The notes beneath the pieces are model-generated. The model searched no databases and was not told the origin of the DNA. It saw only the letters and a program-made list of their open reading frames with translations. Shown piece after piece: positions 51,701-62,400 of a DNA stretch of 64,000 nt (position 1 is its first letter; every line of letters begins with the position of its first letter). The stretch is from Mycosarcoma maydis (taxonomy: Eukaryota; Basidiomycota; Ustilaginomycetes; Ustilaginales). Both the position numbers and the translations under genes were made by a program. The stretch lies in the NCBI RefSeq assembly GCF_000328475.2, contig NC_026486.1, positions 310,001-374,000 on the forward strand, read 5' to 3'.

Positions 51701-52742
51701 CCTTCTCTCTAGGTCCCTTCTCATATCCTCAAGACACACAATCAAGGTAAGCTTTGCCACTCGCATACTTGGCAGACACGATAGAACTTGCAACGACGAC
51801 GCCGACGACGCCGCTCGACCATGACAGCAGCCTCACACACAAGCCCGGAAGCCCAGAGACGTACCATCTACAGACACATTGTTGCCAGCTATAGCAGACT
51901 ATCGACAATTGCAGCACAGATGGTGCATATCAGCACACTATATCAATTGCTCAGCGTCGCACATCACCATCCGACGCAGATGCATCGCCAGAATCTTCTA
52001 TGTTTGGCAGCAATTTACAACCATCAGGCTCGTTTCACGCTGCTCCAACCCCCGCAAAATATACATCCTCAGCAGCACAGACACACAGTCACGTATCAGG
52101 CAGGATAGAAGATGGATTGGTGCATAGGCTACTGGTAATTTGGAAGATGATCTGGTTCGTGCCAAGGTCGTAGCGCTCCTTCCAGATTGATGGAACAACA
52201 GACTATAGAACGGCTGTCGATGCTTATTGCTAAATGCGGCCATGGTAGTGAGGTGAACGGCGTTGACAGCGCGATACATTCGACAGATTATGTGGCAGAG
52301 CCAAAGGGACAGTAATAAAAGCGACGAAGGCACATGGTCAAGAAGGGAGAAGATATTCTTAAACATGCCCCCGTTCTCCCTGCTGCGTCCAACCCAGACG
52401 ATTCCGGCCAGCATTGCCTTGCATCCGACATATCAATTCGCCGTCTCTAAGACCTCTGTGCCGCTCCGGCCTTCAGCATCCCTTCAGTAGCACTTCGCAT
52501 CGCACATCTTTCGAGTGTCTGCAATGGTCTCCGTATCTGCTTCCGTCTCGGCATGCTGCGCGTTGTCTCATGCCATCCAGCTGTGCTCGTCCCGTCCCAA
52601 GTCGGCGCGAGGTCTCAGCCTTCCGTTCTGAGGACAACACAAAGCTGACCGTCATTTATTCTGTTTTGCTTGGCCTTATTTCGACTGGTTCACTGCTCTT
52701 TCGCTCGCCTTGTGCATCGCCAACTACAACTACAGATTCAAC
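48772..52742. other. 4-kb gene-free stretch upstream of eS8
   Basis: This region holds the probable long leader of the Ser-rich gene (48772 to about 49400, pyrimidine-rich on the minus strand). It also has a short hexanucleotide run (GCAACT, 49467-49485), heptamer-type words at about 49660-49680 and 50095-50135, an AT-rich tract at 50328-50382, and the promoter of the eS8 gene (about 52400-52742). Open frames are short, overlapping and without recognisable domains. I found no tRNA, rRNA or snRNA. Confidence 0.5.
50328..50382. repeat. AT-rich tract with oligo-T
   Basis: Oligo-T runs are followed by TATAACTAAGTTTAATATTT, strikingly AT-rich against GC-rich surroundings. It might be an origin-type element or the A-tail remnant of a retrocopy; neither is shown. 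Confidence 0.5.
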
Positions 52743-53375
52743 ATGGGTATCACTCGTGACTCGCGACACAAGCGATCGGCCACCGGTGCTCGCCGCGCCT
52801 ACTACCGTAAGAAGCGCGCCTTCGAGCTCGGTCGTCAGGCTGCCAACACGCGTATCGGTGCCAAGCGCATCCACACTGTCCGCGTTCGTGGTGGCAACCT
52901 TAAGCACCGCGCTCTGCGTCTCGAGTCTGGCAACTTTGCCTGGGGTTCCGAGCACATCACTGCCAAGACGCGTGTTCTCGGTGTCGTCTACAACGCCTCG
53001 AACAACGAGCTTGTGCGTACCAACACGCTCGTCAAGGGCTGCATCGTCCAGGTCGACGCCACCCCTTTCCGCCAGGCTTACGAGAAGCACTATGGTCAGC
53101 CCGTGACCACCAAGCGTCGTGCTGCTGGTCAGGGTGCCGCCGAAGCCAACGCCGACGAGGCTAAGCTTTCCAACAACGTCACGCGAAAGCTCGAGAACCG
53201 CCGCAAGGAGGGTAAGCTCGATTCGCTCGTCGAGCAGCAGTTCGGTGCCGGTCGTCTCTACGCCGCCGTCTCGTCGCGTCCCGGTCAGTCGGGTCGCTGC
53301 GACGGTTACATCCTCGAGGGCAAGGAGCTCGAGTTCTACGTCCGTCGTCTTAAGGCTTCCAAGGGCAAGCAGTAG
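52743..53375 (+). CDS. RPS8: 40S ribosomal protein eS8
   Basis: The ATG at 52743 gives 210 residues, the normal length. The sequence [20 protein letters not shown] and later [30 protein letters not shown] and [18 protein letters not shown] are diagnostic of eS8, a small-subunit protein bound to 18S rRNA. The N-terminal third is strongly basic. Codon choice is biased towards C-ending codons (for example CGC/CGT Arg, AAG Lys, GGT Gly), as in highly expressed genes. The coding part has no intron. It converges with the ValRS gene. Confidence 0.98.
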   Translation: MGITRDSRHKRSATGARRAYYRKKRAFELGRQAANTRIGAKRIHTVRVRGGNLKHRALRLESGNFAWGSEHITAKTRVLGVVYNASNNELVRTNTLVKGCIVQVDATPFRQAYEKHYGQPVTTKRRAAGQGAAEANADEAKLSNNVTRKLENRRKEGKLDSLVEQQFGAGRLYAAVSSRPGQSGRCDGYILEGKELEFYVRRLKASKGKQ

Positions 53376-53922
53376 ATGTAAGAATTTTCTGCGGTCCTTC
53401 ATTTACACTAGCATTCCCTTTCATCTCTTCTTTTTTTGTATACTGTTCACCCAGTCCGAATCCGATCGGACACCCTTCACAGTGCTAACGGTGTTATTTC
53501 GCCACTAGCATAGCCGGGAGCATCTTGCACCAGCACCATCCGTGTCGCATACACACCCACCACCACCCAAAAAAATCCCAGGCTTCAATGCAAAGCACCA
53601 TGCAATCCGCTCTCTAGTCGTAGATGTTGTTACTTTGTGATTGTGTGAAGAGCGTGGTTTACATCCGCGCGTGTCGTGCGAAGCAGTTGATGGCTCTCAT
53701 GTGAGTTGGTCTTGCTGAGCCGCTCTTTTTGAGACAGGGTTGTTCCGCATCGTGCACTTGAAGCTCTCCTCTTCCACTTTTCGGTATTACTCAGGCGACA
53801 AACACGGCCTTCTGACACACGTGATACACGCTCGTTCACAACCGCACATAACACAGGCAATTTCACGTTTTCAGACATGACGAGGTTACTCTTGAAACAC
53901 TGTATACGTACATGAGGTAAGG
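53376..53922. other. Convergent 3' spacer between eS8 and ValRS
   Basis: About 550 bp without a coding signal, holding the 3' ends of two converging translation genes. A few isolated T-rich runs are present near 53410-53440. Confidence 0.55.
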
Positions 53923-56900
53923 CTAGTCGTCCCTGATACTTTCAAACTGACGCTTAGCAGCCTCCATGGCGGATCTTTCAGCTTGCAAAGCCTTGAGCTT
54001 CTCCTTCGTACTCTCCTTGACGTCCTCGGGCATCCTCTCCCATTCCTGAGGCTTGTTCATTGCGGCGCCGACCTTGTCCAGACCGACCTGGTTGAGCGTG
54101 AGTTTCTTGTCCAATTTCGCCAGCTCCTGGTCGATGTTGACCAGACCTCGGATCAGAACGTGCGCATTAAGGCGCGACGAGATCGAGGATACTGCACAAC
54201 CTTTGGGAACGTCAGCGGCCGACGAAACCACGCTGACGCGCGTGCAGCCTTTGACGAGCGTAGCAACCACCGCCGACGACTCGTTGAGAGTCGAAGAAAA
54301 GTCAGAATCGGCCGTTTCGAGGAATACCTGCACATCTTTGAGCAAGTTGTAATCCGTGCACATTCCACGGATCGCTCGAACCGCCGCAAACACCTCCTCA
54401 AATGCCACCTCGGCAGGCATGTCGTCTCGACCAGCCATGTAGACTGGGTAAGTAGCGAGAGCAATACTATCAGCCTTTTCGCCCGAACGACGCGGCAATC
54501 GCTGCCACAACTCCTCGGTGACAAACGGCATGAATGGGTGCAAAAGCTTCAGTCCAGCATCGAGACACGTGTACAGCGTCTGCTGCGCGCTAGCCCGAGC
54601 CTGGGCGTCAGCAGCCCCGGCGTCCGTGATAGGCTTGATCGCTTCGATGTACACATCGCACAGCTCGTACAGCCAGAAGTTGTAGACAGCCGAGGTGGCA
54701 GCCATAAAGTTTCGCTCCTTTAGATTCTCGTTAACAGTCTTGGCGGCCGCGTTGAGCTTGTGCAAGATCCACTTTTCGACCAACGACTCGTTCCCGGAAC
54801 GCTCGTCACTCGAAGCGGGCTGGAACGAGGCAATGGGCTCGAGCTTGAGAAGCGCAAACTTGGTGGCGTTCCACAATTTGTTGCAAAACTTGCGGTATCC
54901 TTCGACGCGAAGGATATCAAGGTTGATGTCACGACCGGCGCTGGTGTAGGCGCAGAGAGCGAAACGAAGAGCATCGGTACCGCACTGAGGAATACCCTTG
55001 GGGAAATCTTTCTTCTGACCCTGCGCCGCCTTGGCGATCTCCTTGTCGTCGAGGTTACCCTCCTGAAGCCTGCCGTGCAGCCCATCGAGCGAGATACCCT
55101 CGATCACGTCGAGTGGGTCGATGACGTTGCCGAGCGATTTCGACATCTTACGTCCATGCGCGTCGCGCACCATGGCATGACAGAACACCTCCTTGAAAGG
55201 CAAAGTGCCAGTCAGATACACACCGAGCATGCACATCTTGGCCACCCAGAAGAACAAAATGTCCCAACCAGTCTCAAGCATCGAAGATGGGTAGAAGTGC
55301 TTGAAATCATCCGTCTTCTCCGGCCAGCCCATGATCGAGAAAGGCCAGAGACCCGAGCTGAACCAGGTGTCGAGAACGTCATCGTCCTGCTCGAGCGTAA
55401 ATTTCTTGCCGCCGGCAAGCTTGGCAGCACGCTCCTGCGCCTGTTGGAGCGTCCTGCCCGAGATCCAGTACTTGTCGTCGCTGCGGTCTTGCAACTCGCC
55501 CTCGATGTTGACAAAGTAGACAGGGCATCGGTGACCCCACCAGAGCTGACGCGAGATGCACCAGTCCTGGATGTTTTCCATCCATCGGAAGAATTCCTTT
55601 TCGGAAACGGCGGGGGTGATGGTCATGTCACCGGCACGCACACGCTCAATGACCTTGTCTGCGAGAGGCTTGCAGTTGACCCACCACTGAGGCTTCATGA
55701 GGGGCTCGATGATGTCGCCGGAACGCGAGCAAATGGGTACCGTCATAGGATTATCCTTGGTCTCAATGTAGCTGCCGATCTCCTTGAGCTTGTCAACCAC
55801 GGCGCGACGCGCAGAGAAGCGCTTCATGCCGGCAAACTCGCCGCAGTTTTCATTGAGGGTACCGTCCTCGTTGAGAATGTTGATGAACTCGAGATCATGG
55901 CGCTTGCCGACCTCGTAATCGTTGGGGTCGTGAGCAGGCGTGATCTTGACAGCACCGGTTCCAAACTCCATGTCGACGATGATCGAATCAGCGACGATGG
56001 GGACCTTTCGACCGGGGACGAACGGGTGAATGACGTTCTTGCCGTGCAGGTGCTTGTACCTCGAATCGTCCGGGTGGACAGCGACGGCGGTATCACCAAG
56101 CATGGTCTCGGGACGGGTGGTAGCCACAACGATCTTCTCGTCGCTGCCTTCGATCTGGTACGAGAAGCTGAAAATGACACCGAACTCGATGCGCTCATTG
56201 GCAGGGTAGCCAGGCACGTTCATCAACGTACGACCGTTGAGCTGCTTCTGGTCGACCTCGATGTTGGAAAGGGCGGTACTGAGCTTGCAGCACCAGTTGA
56301 CCAGACGGTTGGCTCGGTAGATGATGCCGTCCTCGTGGAGCTTGCAAAAGGCTTCGGTAACCGCCTTGGAGCGCACTGGGTCCATGGTAAAGGCTTCTCG
56401 GGAGAAGTCGTACGAGGCGCCGAGACGACGCATTTGATTCGAGATGCGCGACTGGTAATCGTCCTTCCAGGCAAAGACTTTCTCGAGGAACTTTTCACGG
56501 CCATAGTCGTGGCGCGACTTGCCTTCGGTCTTTGCGAGACGCTTCTCGACGACGCTCTGGGTGGCGATACCGGCGTGGTCATAGCCAGGGTTGAAGAGCG
56601 TCCTGTAGCCGTTCATGCGGTACCATCGGATCAAGGTATCCTGGATCGAGATGGTAAGGGCGTGACCGATGTGAAGCGAGCCGGTAACGTTGGGGGGAGG
56701 TGCAGGGATAATAAACGTCTTCTCGGGGTCGTATGGATCCGACTCGGTGGGCTCTGCGGGCTTGAAGTGGTTGCTCTTCTCCCACCATTGGTACCAGCTC
56801 TGTTCGACGTGAAGCGGGTTGTATCCGCTCTCCATGGGACCGGAGAGATCCTTTTTCTCGCCAGGGACAGTGTTGTTGACCCATTCGGGCTCCTGTTTGA

Positions 56901-57381
56901 CTTCCTTCTTGGGCTTCTCCTTCTTGGCTGCACCCGAGCCGGCGGCGTTCTGTGCGGGCTTATCGCTTTTAAGAGCGTCTTTGGCCGCTTGTTTGGCCTC
57001 CTTCTCTTTGAGCTTGGCGAGTTTCTTCATCGCACTTTTTGTGAGAGGCTGACCGTCTGGGCCGAGAGGAGTATCTGCGGACGGGGAGGCAGCAACGTCA
57101 GCAGCAGCAGCAGTAGCAGCGGTGGCGTCATTCTGGGACGAGCCAGATGGCTGTTGCTGCTGCTCAGGCGCGGCAGCAGTTGGTGTTGGTGTAGCAGACG
57201 ACATGTTGCGAGAGATGAGGCGGTGGGCGGTTGTGGGTGGCGAAAAGCTGGGGCGGACTCTCTGAGACAAAGCTAGATCCGTGACTCTGGTGCTTGGCGC
57301 TGTGACGATGCGCAATGCCTGCGCGGATAGTGAACGATGAACGAAGACGACAGAGAGCAGGGGTCGAATCCGTGACAGCAT
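53923..57381 (-). CDS. VAS1: Valyl-tRNA synthetase, probably dual cytosolic and mitochondrial
   Basis: This class I synthetase charges tRNA-Val. Several in-frame starts exist. The ATG at 57381 (MLSRIRPLLSVVFVHRSLSA) gives 1152 residues with an Arg/Ser-rich, acid-poor mitochondrial leader. The ATG at 57204 (MSSATPTPTAAAPEQ) gives 1093 residues without it, beginning in the Ala/Gln- and Lys-rich eukaryotic extension. A further in-frame ATG at 57645 has a leader-unlike sequence. The core shows the HIGH signature PPPNVTGSLHIGHALT (H237), the CP1 editing domain, the KMSKS loop GRKMSKSLGNV (K745-S749), an anticodon-binding domain, and a C-terminal coiled coil (DQELAKLDKKLTLNQVGLDK). Two starts from one gene for two compartments are established for yeast VAS1. 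Confidence 0.94.
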   Translation of the reverse strand: MLSRIRPLLSVVFVHRSLSAQALRIVTAPSTRVTDLALSQRVRPSFSPPTTAHRLISRNMSSATPTPTAAAPEQQQQPSGSSQNDATAATAAAADVAASPSADTPLGPDGQPLTKSAMKKLAKLKEKEAKQAAKDALKSDKPAQNAAGSGAAKKEKPKKEVKQEPEWVNNTVPGEKKDLSGPMESGYNPLHVEQSWYQWWEKSNHFKPAEPTESDPYDPEKTFIIPAPPPNVTGSLHIGHALTISIQDTLIRWYRMNGYRTLFNPGYDHAGIATQSVVEKRLAKTEGKSRHDYGREKFLEKVFAWKDDYQSRISNQMRRLGASYDFSREAFTMDPVRSKAVTEAFCKLHEDGIIYRANRLVNWCCKLSTALSNIEVDQKQLNGRTLMNVPGYPANERIEFGVIFSFSYQIEGSDEKIVVATTRPETMLGDTAVAVHPDDSRYKHLHGKNVIHPFVPGRKVPIVADSIIVDMEFGTGAVKITPAHDPNDYEVGKRHDLEFINILNEDGTLNENCGEFAGMKRFSARRAVVDKLKEIGSYIETKDNPMTVPICSRSGDIIEPLMKPQWWVNCKPLADKVIERVRAGDMTITPAVSEKEFFRWMENIQDWCISRQLWWGHRCPVYFVNIEGELQDRSDDKYWISGRTLQQAQERAAKLAGGKKFTLEQDDDVLDTWFSSGLWPFSIMGWPEKTDDFKHFYPSSMLETGWDILFFWVAKMCMLGVYLTGTLPFKEVFCHAMVRDAHGRKMSKSLGNVIDPLDVIEGISLDGLHGRLQEGNLDDKEIAKAAQGQKKDFPKGIPQCGTDALRFALCAYTSAGRDINLDILRVEGYRKFCNKLWNATKFALLKLEPIASFQPASSDERSGNESLVEKWILHKLNAAAKTVNENLKERNFMAATSAVYNFWLYELCDVYIEAIKPITDAGAADAQARASAQQTLYTCLDAGLKLLHPFMPFVTEELWQRLPRRSGEKADSIALATYPVYMAGRDDMPAEVAFEEVFAAVRAIRGMCTDYNLLKDVQVFLETADSDFSSTLNESSAVVATLVKGCTRVSVVSSAADVPKGCAVSSISSRLNAHVLIRGLVNIDQELAKLDKKLTLNQVGLDKVGAAMNKPQEWERMPEDVKESTKEKLKALQAERSAMEAAKRQFESIRDD

Positions 57382-57645
57382 GCAAGACGGACTGCGGGAA
57401 CCAAGGTTGTCCTTTTGCAGGTGATGTGGAGGCGAGGTGCGAGCGGTCGGTAGACTTGAGCAGTAGTTGCGAAGGGTCTCGTGTCGAGATGGAGACGATA
57501 GATGTCGATAGTGACTCGACCGATGCCAGACGGGTTTGAGGAGGCAAAGCTCGGCGCTGTCCAAGGAATGTGCACGCGTACCGGTTGCGAGTCTATCCTC
57601 TGAGCCTTGCTTCTTCTGACTCGTGCAAATTTTCCGCTTCATCAT

Positions 57646-58421
57646 AGCGCAGTCGCTGCTATGGGCGTCAAGGCACGAGTCACGTGTGCCCTTTGACTTT
57701 TCCGATTTGCCTCCCGATCGTCGCTGGATAATTCAGGGGCGGGATTTTTGGACTCTGTTTTTCTGTTTGGAATTTTGCCCTTCGTTCTCTTTTCATATGT
57801 ATTTGTAGCGTGCTGGGAAGCGGAGCGACAGTCGAACACAGAGCGTGGAGCAAGGTGGAACACAGGGCACGTGGAATTACACGCCGCAACAAAAAGAATG
57901 TTAGAGTTATATATCCGCAGGGTCCAAACGCCGGGCCTAACCATGTTCTTGCCAAAGGTGCTGTCGTGTGTAGCGTAGCAATCATTACCAGCTGTTGGCG
58001 GTCACTTTGCGGGGCAGCGCAACGGCAACAGAAAAAGCCCGAGAGGGTTAGTGGCAACACGGATCGGGAAGGTTAACGCAGAAGGAGCTTAGCCTCGTCG
58101 AGTCGCTTCACGCTGTTGACACGGGTGTCCAGGCAAGAATCACGTCCAACACGGGCCAGTAACCGATACCACAGTGTCTGTCTGCTCACCGTGCACGATT
58201 GTGACAGCGCGAACAAAATCGAGTCACTTACACTTGTATTGGTCAGGTCCATCTGCTTCTGCAGATCAACGCATCTCCGCGGCTATCAACGTCGGCCAGT
58301 ACGGTATATATACCCGTGTTATTTCCAAGCCTGCTTGTGCACCACCATCGCCCGTTACCATCTTGCATCTTTTCTAATTCGGAACATTTACCAGTCTTCA
58401 CCTCTCACTATACTTCTCACT
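57646..58421. promoter_or_regulatory. Divergent spacer between ValRS and the methyltransferase
   Basis: About 780 bp upstream of two divergent genes. It lacks the tandem heptamer arrays seen elsewhere and contains a GAACACAG-type repeated word at about 57833-57868. The right end (58330-58421) is CT-rich and probably leader. No coding sequence is supported. Confidence 0.5.
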
Positions 58422-59246
58422 ATGGTCAAGCCTCCATACGAGCTTCACAGCAAACCAGCACGTGCAGCCACCCTACTGGAGTTCCTTTCGTGCAACTTCA
58501 TGCCGCTCCTCATCACCGTTCTCCTCTACGCTTTTGGTCTTCCCGGAGCGGTCCTGGAGCAACTTCGTCACCCGAATCCGCTCAACCTCATCAATCCATT
58601 CCGTTGGAAAACGCTTATCTTCAACCACGGGTTTGGCAAGGTGCTGGCCGGCTCCGACCAAGCATGGGCGCCATTTAAGAAGCCGTTGCTGTGCACCGCC
58701 TATGGGAAAGTTTTGGAGATTGGCGCGGGCGCAGGACACAGTGTCGTCCACTACGATGCGGACAAGATCGATAGACTGTTTTGTTTGGAACCGTACGAGC
58801 CACTGCGTGTGCAGCTGACGCAGAAGCTGGCGAAACACGGGCTGGCGGCGAAAAGCACCGTCATCCCAGCAACATTGGATCAGCGTTCAGCCATTCTGCA
58901 AGCAGGCATCGAACCGAACTCGCTCGACACTATCGTGCTGTTCCAGGTACTTTGCTCGATTCCGAACCCGAAAGATCATCTCGAGTTCCTGCAGCAACTG
59001 CTGAAGCCTGGTGGTCAAATCCTGTTGTTCGAACACGTCGGCAGCAAGCACCGCCTGGCTAGGACGATTCAGAACATCTGGACGCCCGTGTGGAGATTCA
59101 ACTTTGGCGGCTGCGAGATGAACCGCGATTCCGGTGACTGGTTGAAGGCTGTGGGAGGTTGGAAGGTAGTCGACCTGAAACGACCAGTTCAAGAGACCAG
59201 TGCCGACTTGATCCCTCATGACATCGGTCGTCTGGTCAAGGCTTGA
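58422..59246 (+). CDS. SAM-dependent methyltransferase, METTL7-like, membrane-anchored
   Basis: The ATG at 58422 (MVKPPYELHSKPARAATL) gives 274 residues. Residues about 27-46 form a hydrophobic segment (FMPLLITVLLYAFGLPGAVL), consistent with an ER or lipid-droplet anchor. The class I methyltransferase fold follows. It has motif I VLEIGAGAGHSVVHY near residue 97, an acidic strand (CLEPYEPLR), LDTIVLFQVLCSIPNP, and LLKPGGQILLFEHVGSKH. The final block, ALVKRP-like (DLKRPVQETSADLIPHDIG), resembles METTL7/TMT1 alkyl thiol methyltransferases in position and length. The acceptor substrate cannot be read from the sequence. It converges with the Zn2Cys6 gene across a 200-bp spacer. Confidence 0.82.
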   Translation: MVKPPYELHSKPARAATLLEFLSCNFMPLLITVLLYAFGLPGAVLEQLRHPNPLNLINPFRWKTLIFNHGFGKVLAGSDQAWAPFKKPLLCTAYGKVLEIGAGAGHSVVHYDADKIDRLFCLEPYEPLRVQLTQKLAKHGLAAKSTVIPATLDQRSAILQAGIEPNSLDTIVLFQVLCSIPNPKDHLEFLQQLLKPGGQILLFEHVGSKHRLARTIQNIWTPVWRFNFGGCEMNRDSGDWLKAVGGWKVVDLKRPVQETSADLIPHDIGRLVKA

Positions 59247-59447
59247 TCTCGCTCATCCTGATTAGCCCATCAAACCGCCGCAGCTCTGACATCGCAATCG
59301 CTAGCCACGCGAGGAGGTTTTATTCTAGGAATGCAATACAGACTTGATACCATCAACCGAAATATACCAAAGCCAAAATAATGATACAGATCTGTCACCG
59401 TGAGCCACACTATAAGAGCATCACAAAAAAAAGACGAACCTTACTGT

Positions 59448-62400
59448 TTACTGCCGATTGTTGAGCATCTGAGATAGGTTTTCCCAGGCGAACCACATAC
59501 CAGCCAAATTGTTACCCTGGACAGTCGGGTCGAGGCCGCCCTTGCCCTCGGCCTCGGCCTCGGCCGCAGCAGCCGCTGCTGCAGCAACCGCGTTGAGCGC
59601 GCTCTCGCTAGGCATCTGGTCGGCACCCAAGCCAGTTCCCGCACCGGCCTTATCAGTACCCTCGCCATCCACTCTGCTCTGAGCGTTCTGCTGCTGCTGC
59701 TGTTGCTGTTCGTACGTACGTGCCAACGAGTTCTGCACGTAGGTGCGGTAGGATGCAGACGAAGCCTGATCTCGTGGGTTCTGGTGGTTATAGTGCTGCG
59801 AGAACGACATGGGTCGATCTGGCATATCGGATCCCAGCTCGCGGCCTCCCAATAGCTCATACAGGTTGTAAGCATCGGCCGAAGCTTCTCCTGAAACAGA
59901 TTCGCCCCCGTCCGTCGCAGCTGCAGCTTCGGATGCGACAACGGCCTCGTGCGACTGTCTTTGTGCGTCACTGTTGGCAGTAGTGTCTGTTTCGCCTTGA
60001 TGGTGTGCAGACGACCAACCGCTGCCGTTCTGCTGCTCGGTGCTCGACAGCAAGCCCTGGCCAAAGCCCACAGGGTAAGCGACGGGCACGCCAACCAGCG
60101 GACGGTCGAGCAGCGATTCGCTCCAGAACGAACTGCCCGTCTGAGGGCCAAGTTGAGTGGGGTCTGTAGGCAGTCCAACGAACGGAAGCAAAAAGGCAGG
60201 GATGCGGTCTGGTCCTCCATCGACGTCGGTACGCTCGTTGGCGTCGTTGCCAGCCTTGCTCGCCACTTGTCCGCTATCCTGTGAGGGTACGAGAGCGCCA
60301 AGAATCCCGCTTTGGCTCGCGTCCGCTGCCTCACTCTGGTGTTGGTCAGCGCCAGCGTTATCGCTTGCGCCATTGCTTTCTAGGTTCGAGTGCTCAGCAG
60401 CCGTCGTACCTGAGGCGGCCGCAGCTGTGGAAAACGAAGAGGCACGCGACTTGCTCGCAGCTAGGTTGGCAAAATCGCCGCCAATACCGTGCAGCATCTG
60501 CTTTAGCGTCGAGCCGTAGCGACCCGCCTGTTCGGCCACATTGGTGAGTCTCGCCATGCCAGAGAGCGTGTCCAACAAGTCGAGTGACTTCTGTATGTGA
60601 GGTCGGTGCACTTGCGAGGTGGGGTCGAGCTTGCAATGGATGGCTAAGATGAGACCAGCATTGAAGGCAAAGTAGGCGCACTGGTTATACATGCTGTTGG
60701 CGGGGAGCACGGAGAGCACGTCCTCGACTGTATTGATGAGTGCTTCGGCTGAGCGCAGACACACCTCAAGCGACTTTTGCACCGACTCGGGCGGTTTCCA
60801 GGCGCCTTGCTCGTCAATGTAGGGCCTGTGTAGCGTGATCATGCACTGGTGGTACATGAACTCGAGGCTGTAGCCTTGCTGGTATTCTTGGAGCTCCTCA
60901 GTGATCTTTGGATCGTAGACACGGTTCGCAAACGTCTGAGAGACTACTTCGGTCACCAGCTCGGGATCCGGTCGCACGGAACCAGTGGAACGTCGCTCAA
61001 AGTGGCGCTTGAGCTTTTCAGGCAGGTTTTCGCGCCACTTGGCGTACTCGTCGTTGAGGTTGGGGTCAGGAGGCGACGAGATGCCAAAGCGGAAGAGTTG
61101 TTGGCTCTGACGCAAAAAGATGTGGTAGATTCGGAATCGAGCCCAGTGGTAGTCAAAGTTGTTTTGGCTTGGCGTGCGGGGTACCAGAGCAGTGGCACCG
61201 GGCGGAAGGATGATGCGACTGGGATCCGGATCGGCGAGGCCGGCACGTTCGTACATGGCGTACAGGGCACCATAGTCATCGGGGTATTGGGTATCAAAGC
61301 CTTCATGCGTAAGGCACGGTGGTTGGCCGATGCGATGGGCGTGGGCGACTTCAAAAAAGACAATGTTCCACCACAAGTTCCTGCGAGCCTGCGCCTCTTC
61401 GATGCGCATACCAGACCAGTGCTCGGGGTCACGATGGAGACCGGCGGCATGCGCCAGACGCGTGGTAAGCGCAAAGCACGTGCCTGCAAACTGAAGGTTA
61501 AGCTCGTTGAGATGCCAAATGCCCCGTAGCAACGAAGCCTTGGTGAGATCGATGGGGGCCTGGAATGCGCTCGACCAAGCAGATGGGCAGGCGATCTGAA
61601 GGGCATCGATGCAGTGACCCGCGACGCTGAGTAGCGTGCGCTCGTCAGAGCACTCGATGCCCGGGATAGGCGCAAAGTTCTTGAGGTTATGTCGTTCAAA
61701 CTCGGGCGAGTTGCGCTTCACTTGTAGGGTAAGAGCGAGGATGACGAGCAGCAGCGGAACGAGCGGAGGATCGGCAGGCATGGTGGTGGGCTTGGAGTGC
61801 CACCATCTTAGGAAGCTCTGAATGCGTGCAATGTTGATGTCGATCACAACTACGTTGACGAAGGGCTCCACTTGGGTCTTGTAGGTGTAGAGCAACGCCG
61901 AGATCTCATCGGCTGTGGGCAGGGTGATGGCGCTTTCGAAGAGCACATCTGCGATGGCAGCGGCGCGGGCGGCATTGACGCGGGTGTTGAAATCGCGCGA
62001 ACGGTCGCGACCGACTTGTTCGAGCTTCTCGACCATCTCGCGGCGTGTTCGAAGCATGACTGCATGGCGACGATCGTTGACGCGTGGGAAATCGGCGCGC
62101 TTAAAGACGCGGCTGTTGCCAGTGTCGAGCGTAGCGTCGTCGGGCTCCTTACGCTTGCGCACCAAGGGCGAGCCTATTGAGGTGTCAGCGGCGCCATCCT
62201 CGTCATCCGAGTTAGGGCGTTTACGGTCATCGACATAGTGGCAGGGGTCGTCGGAGGGGTTCTCGCGACAGTTGCCGCAAACGGGCTTGACACGATCGCA
62301 CTTTTGCTTCTTTTCTCGACATTGGAGGCAGCTGGTGATCTTTCGGAAACGCGTGATTTTGGTAGCAGATTTGGAACGTGGTTTGGGTTTGGCGCGTTCC

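Noticed and set aside
51679..51740. Short hydrophobic frame followed by GTAAGC, considered as a spliced signal-peptide exon
   Set aside because: The only acceptor nearby gives an intron of about 30 nt, too short, and no downstream exon is evident.
54760..57276. 838-codon open frame on the plus strand
   Set aside because: It is the antisense of the ValRS coding sequence, whose codon bias leaves the opposite strand free of stops. It shows no recognisable domain.
57358..57376. Word resembling a tRNA B-box (GGTCGAATCC)
   Set aside because: No A-box or cloverleaf can be formed around it, and it lies inside the ValRS leader coding region.
58116..58421. In-frame N-terminal extension of the methyltransferase
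   Set aside because: The extra residues are Ser/Arg-rich spacer translation. The conserved protein starts at 58422, just ahead of its membrane anchor.
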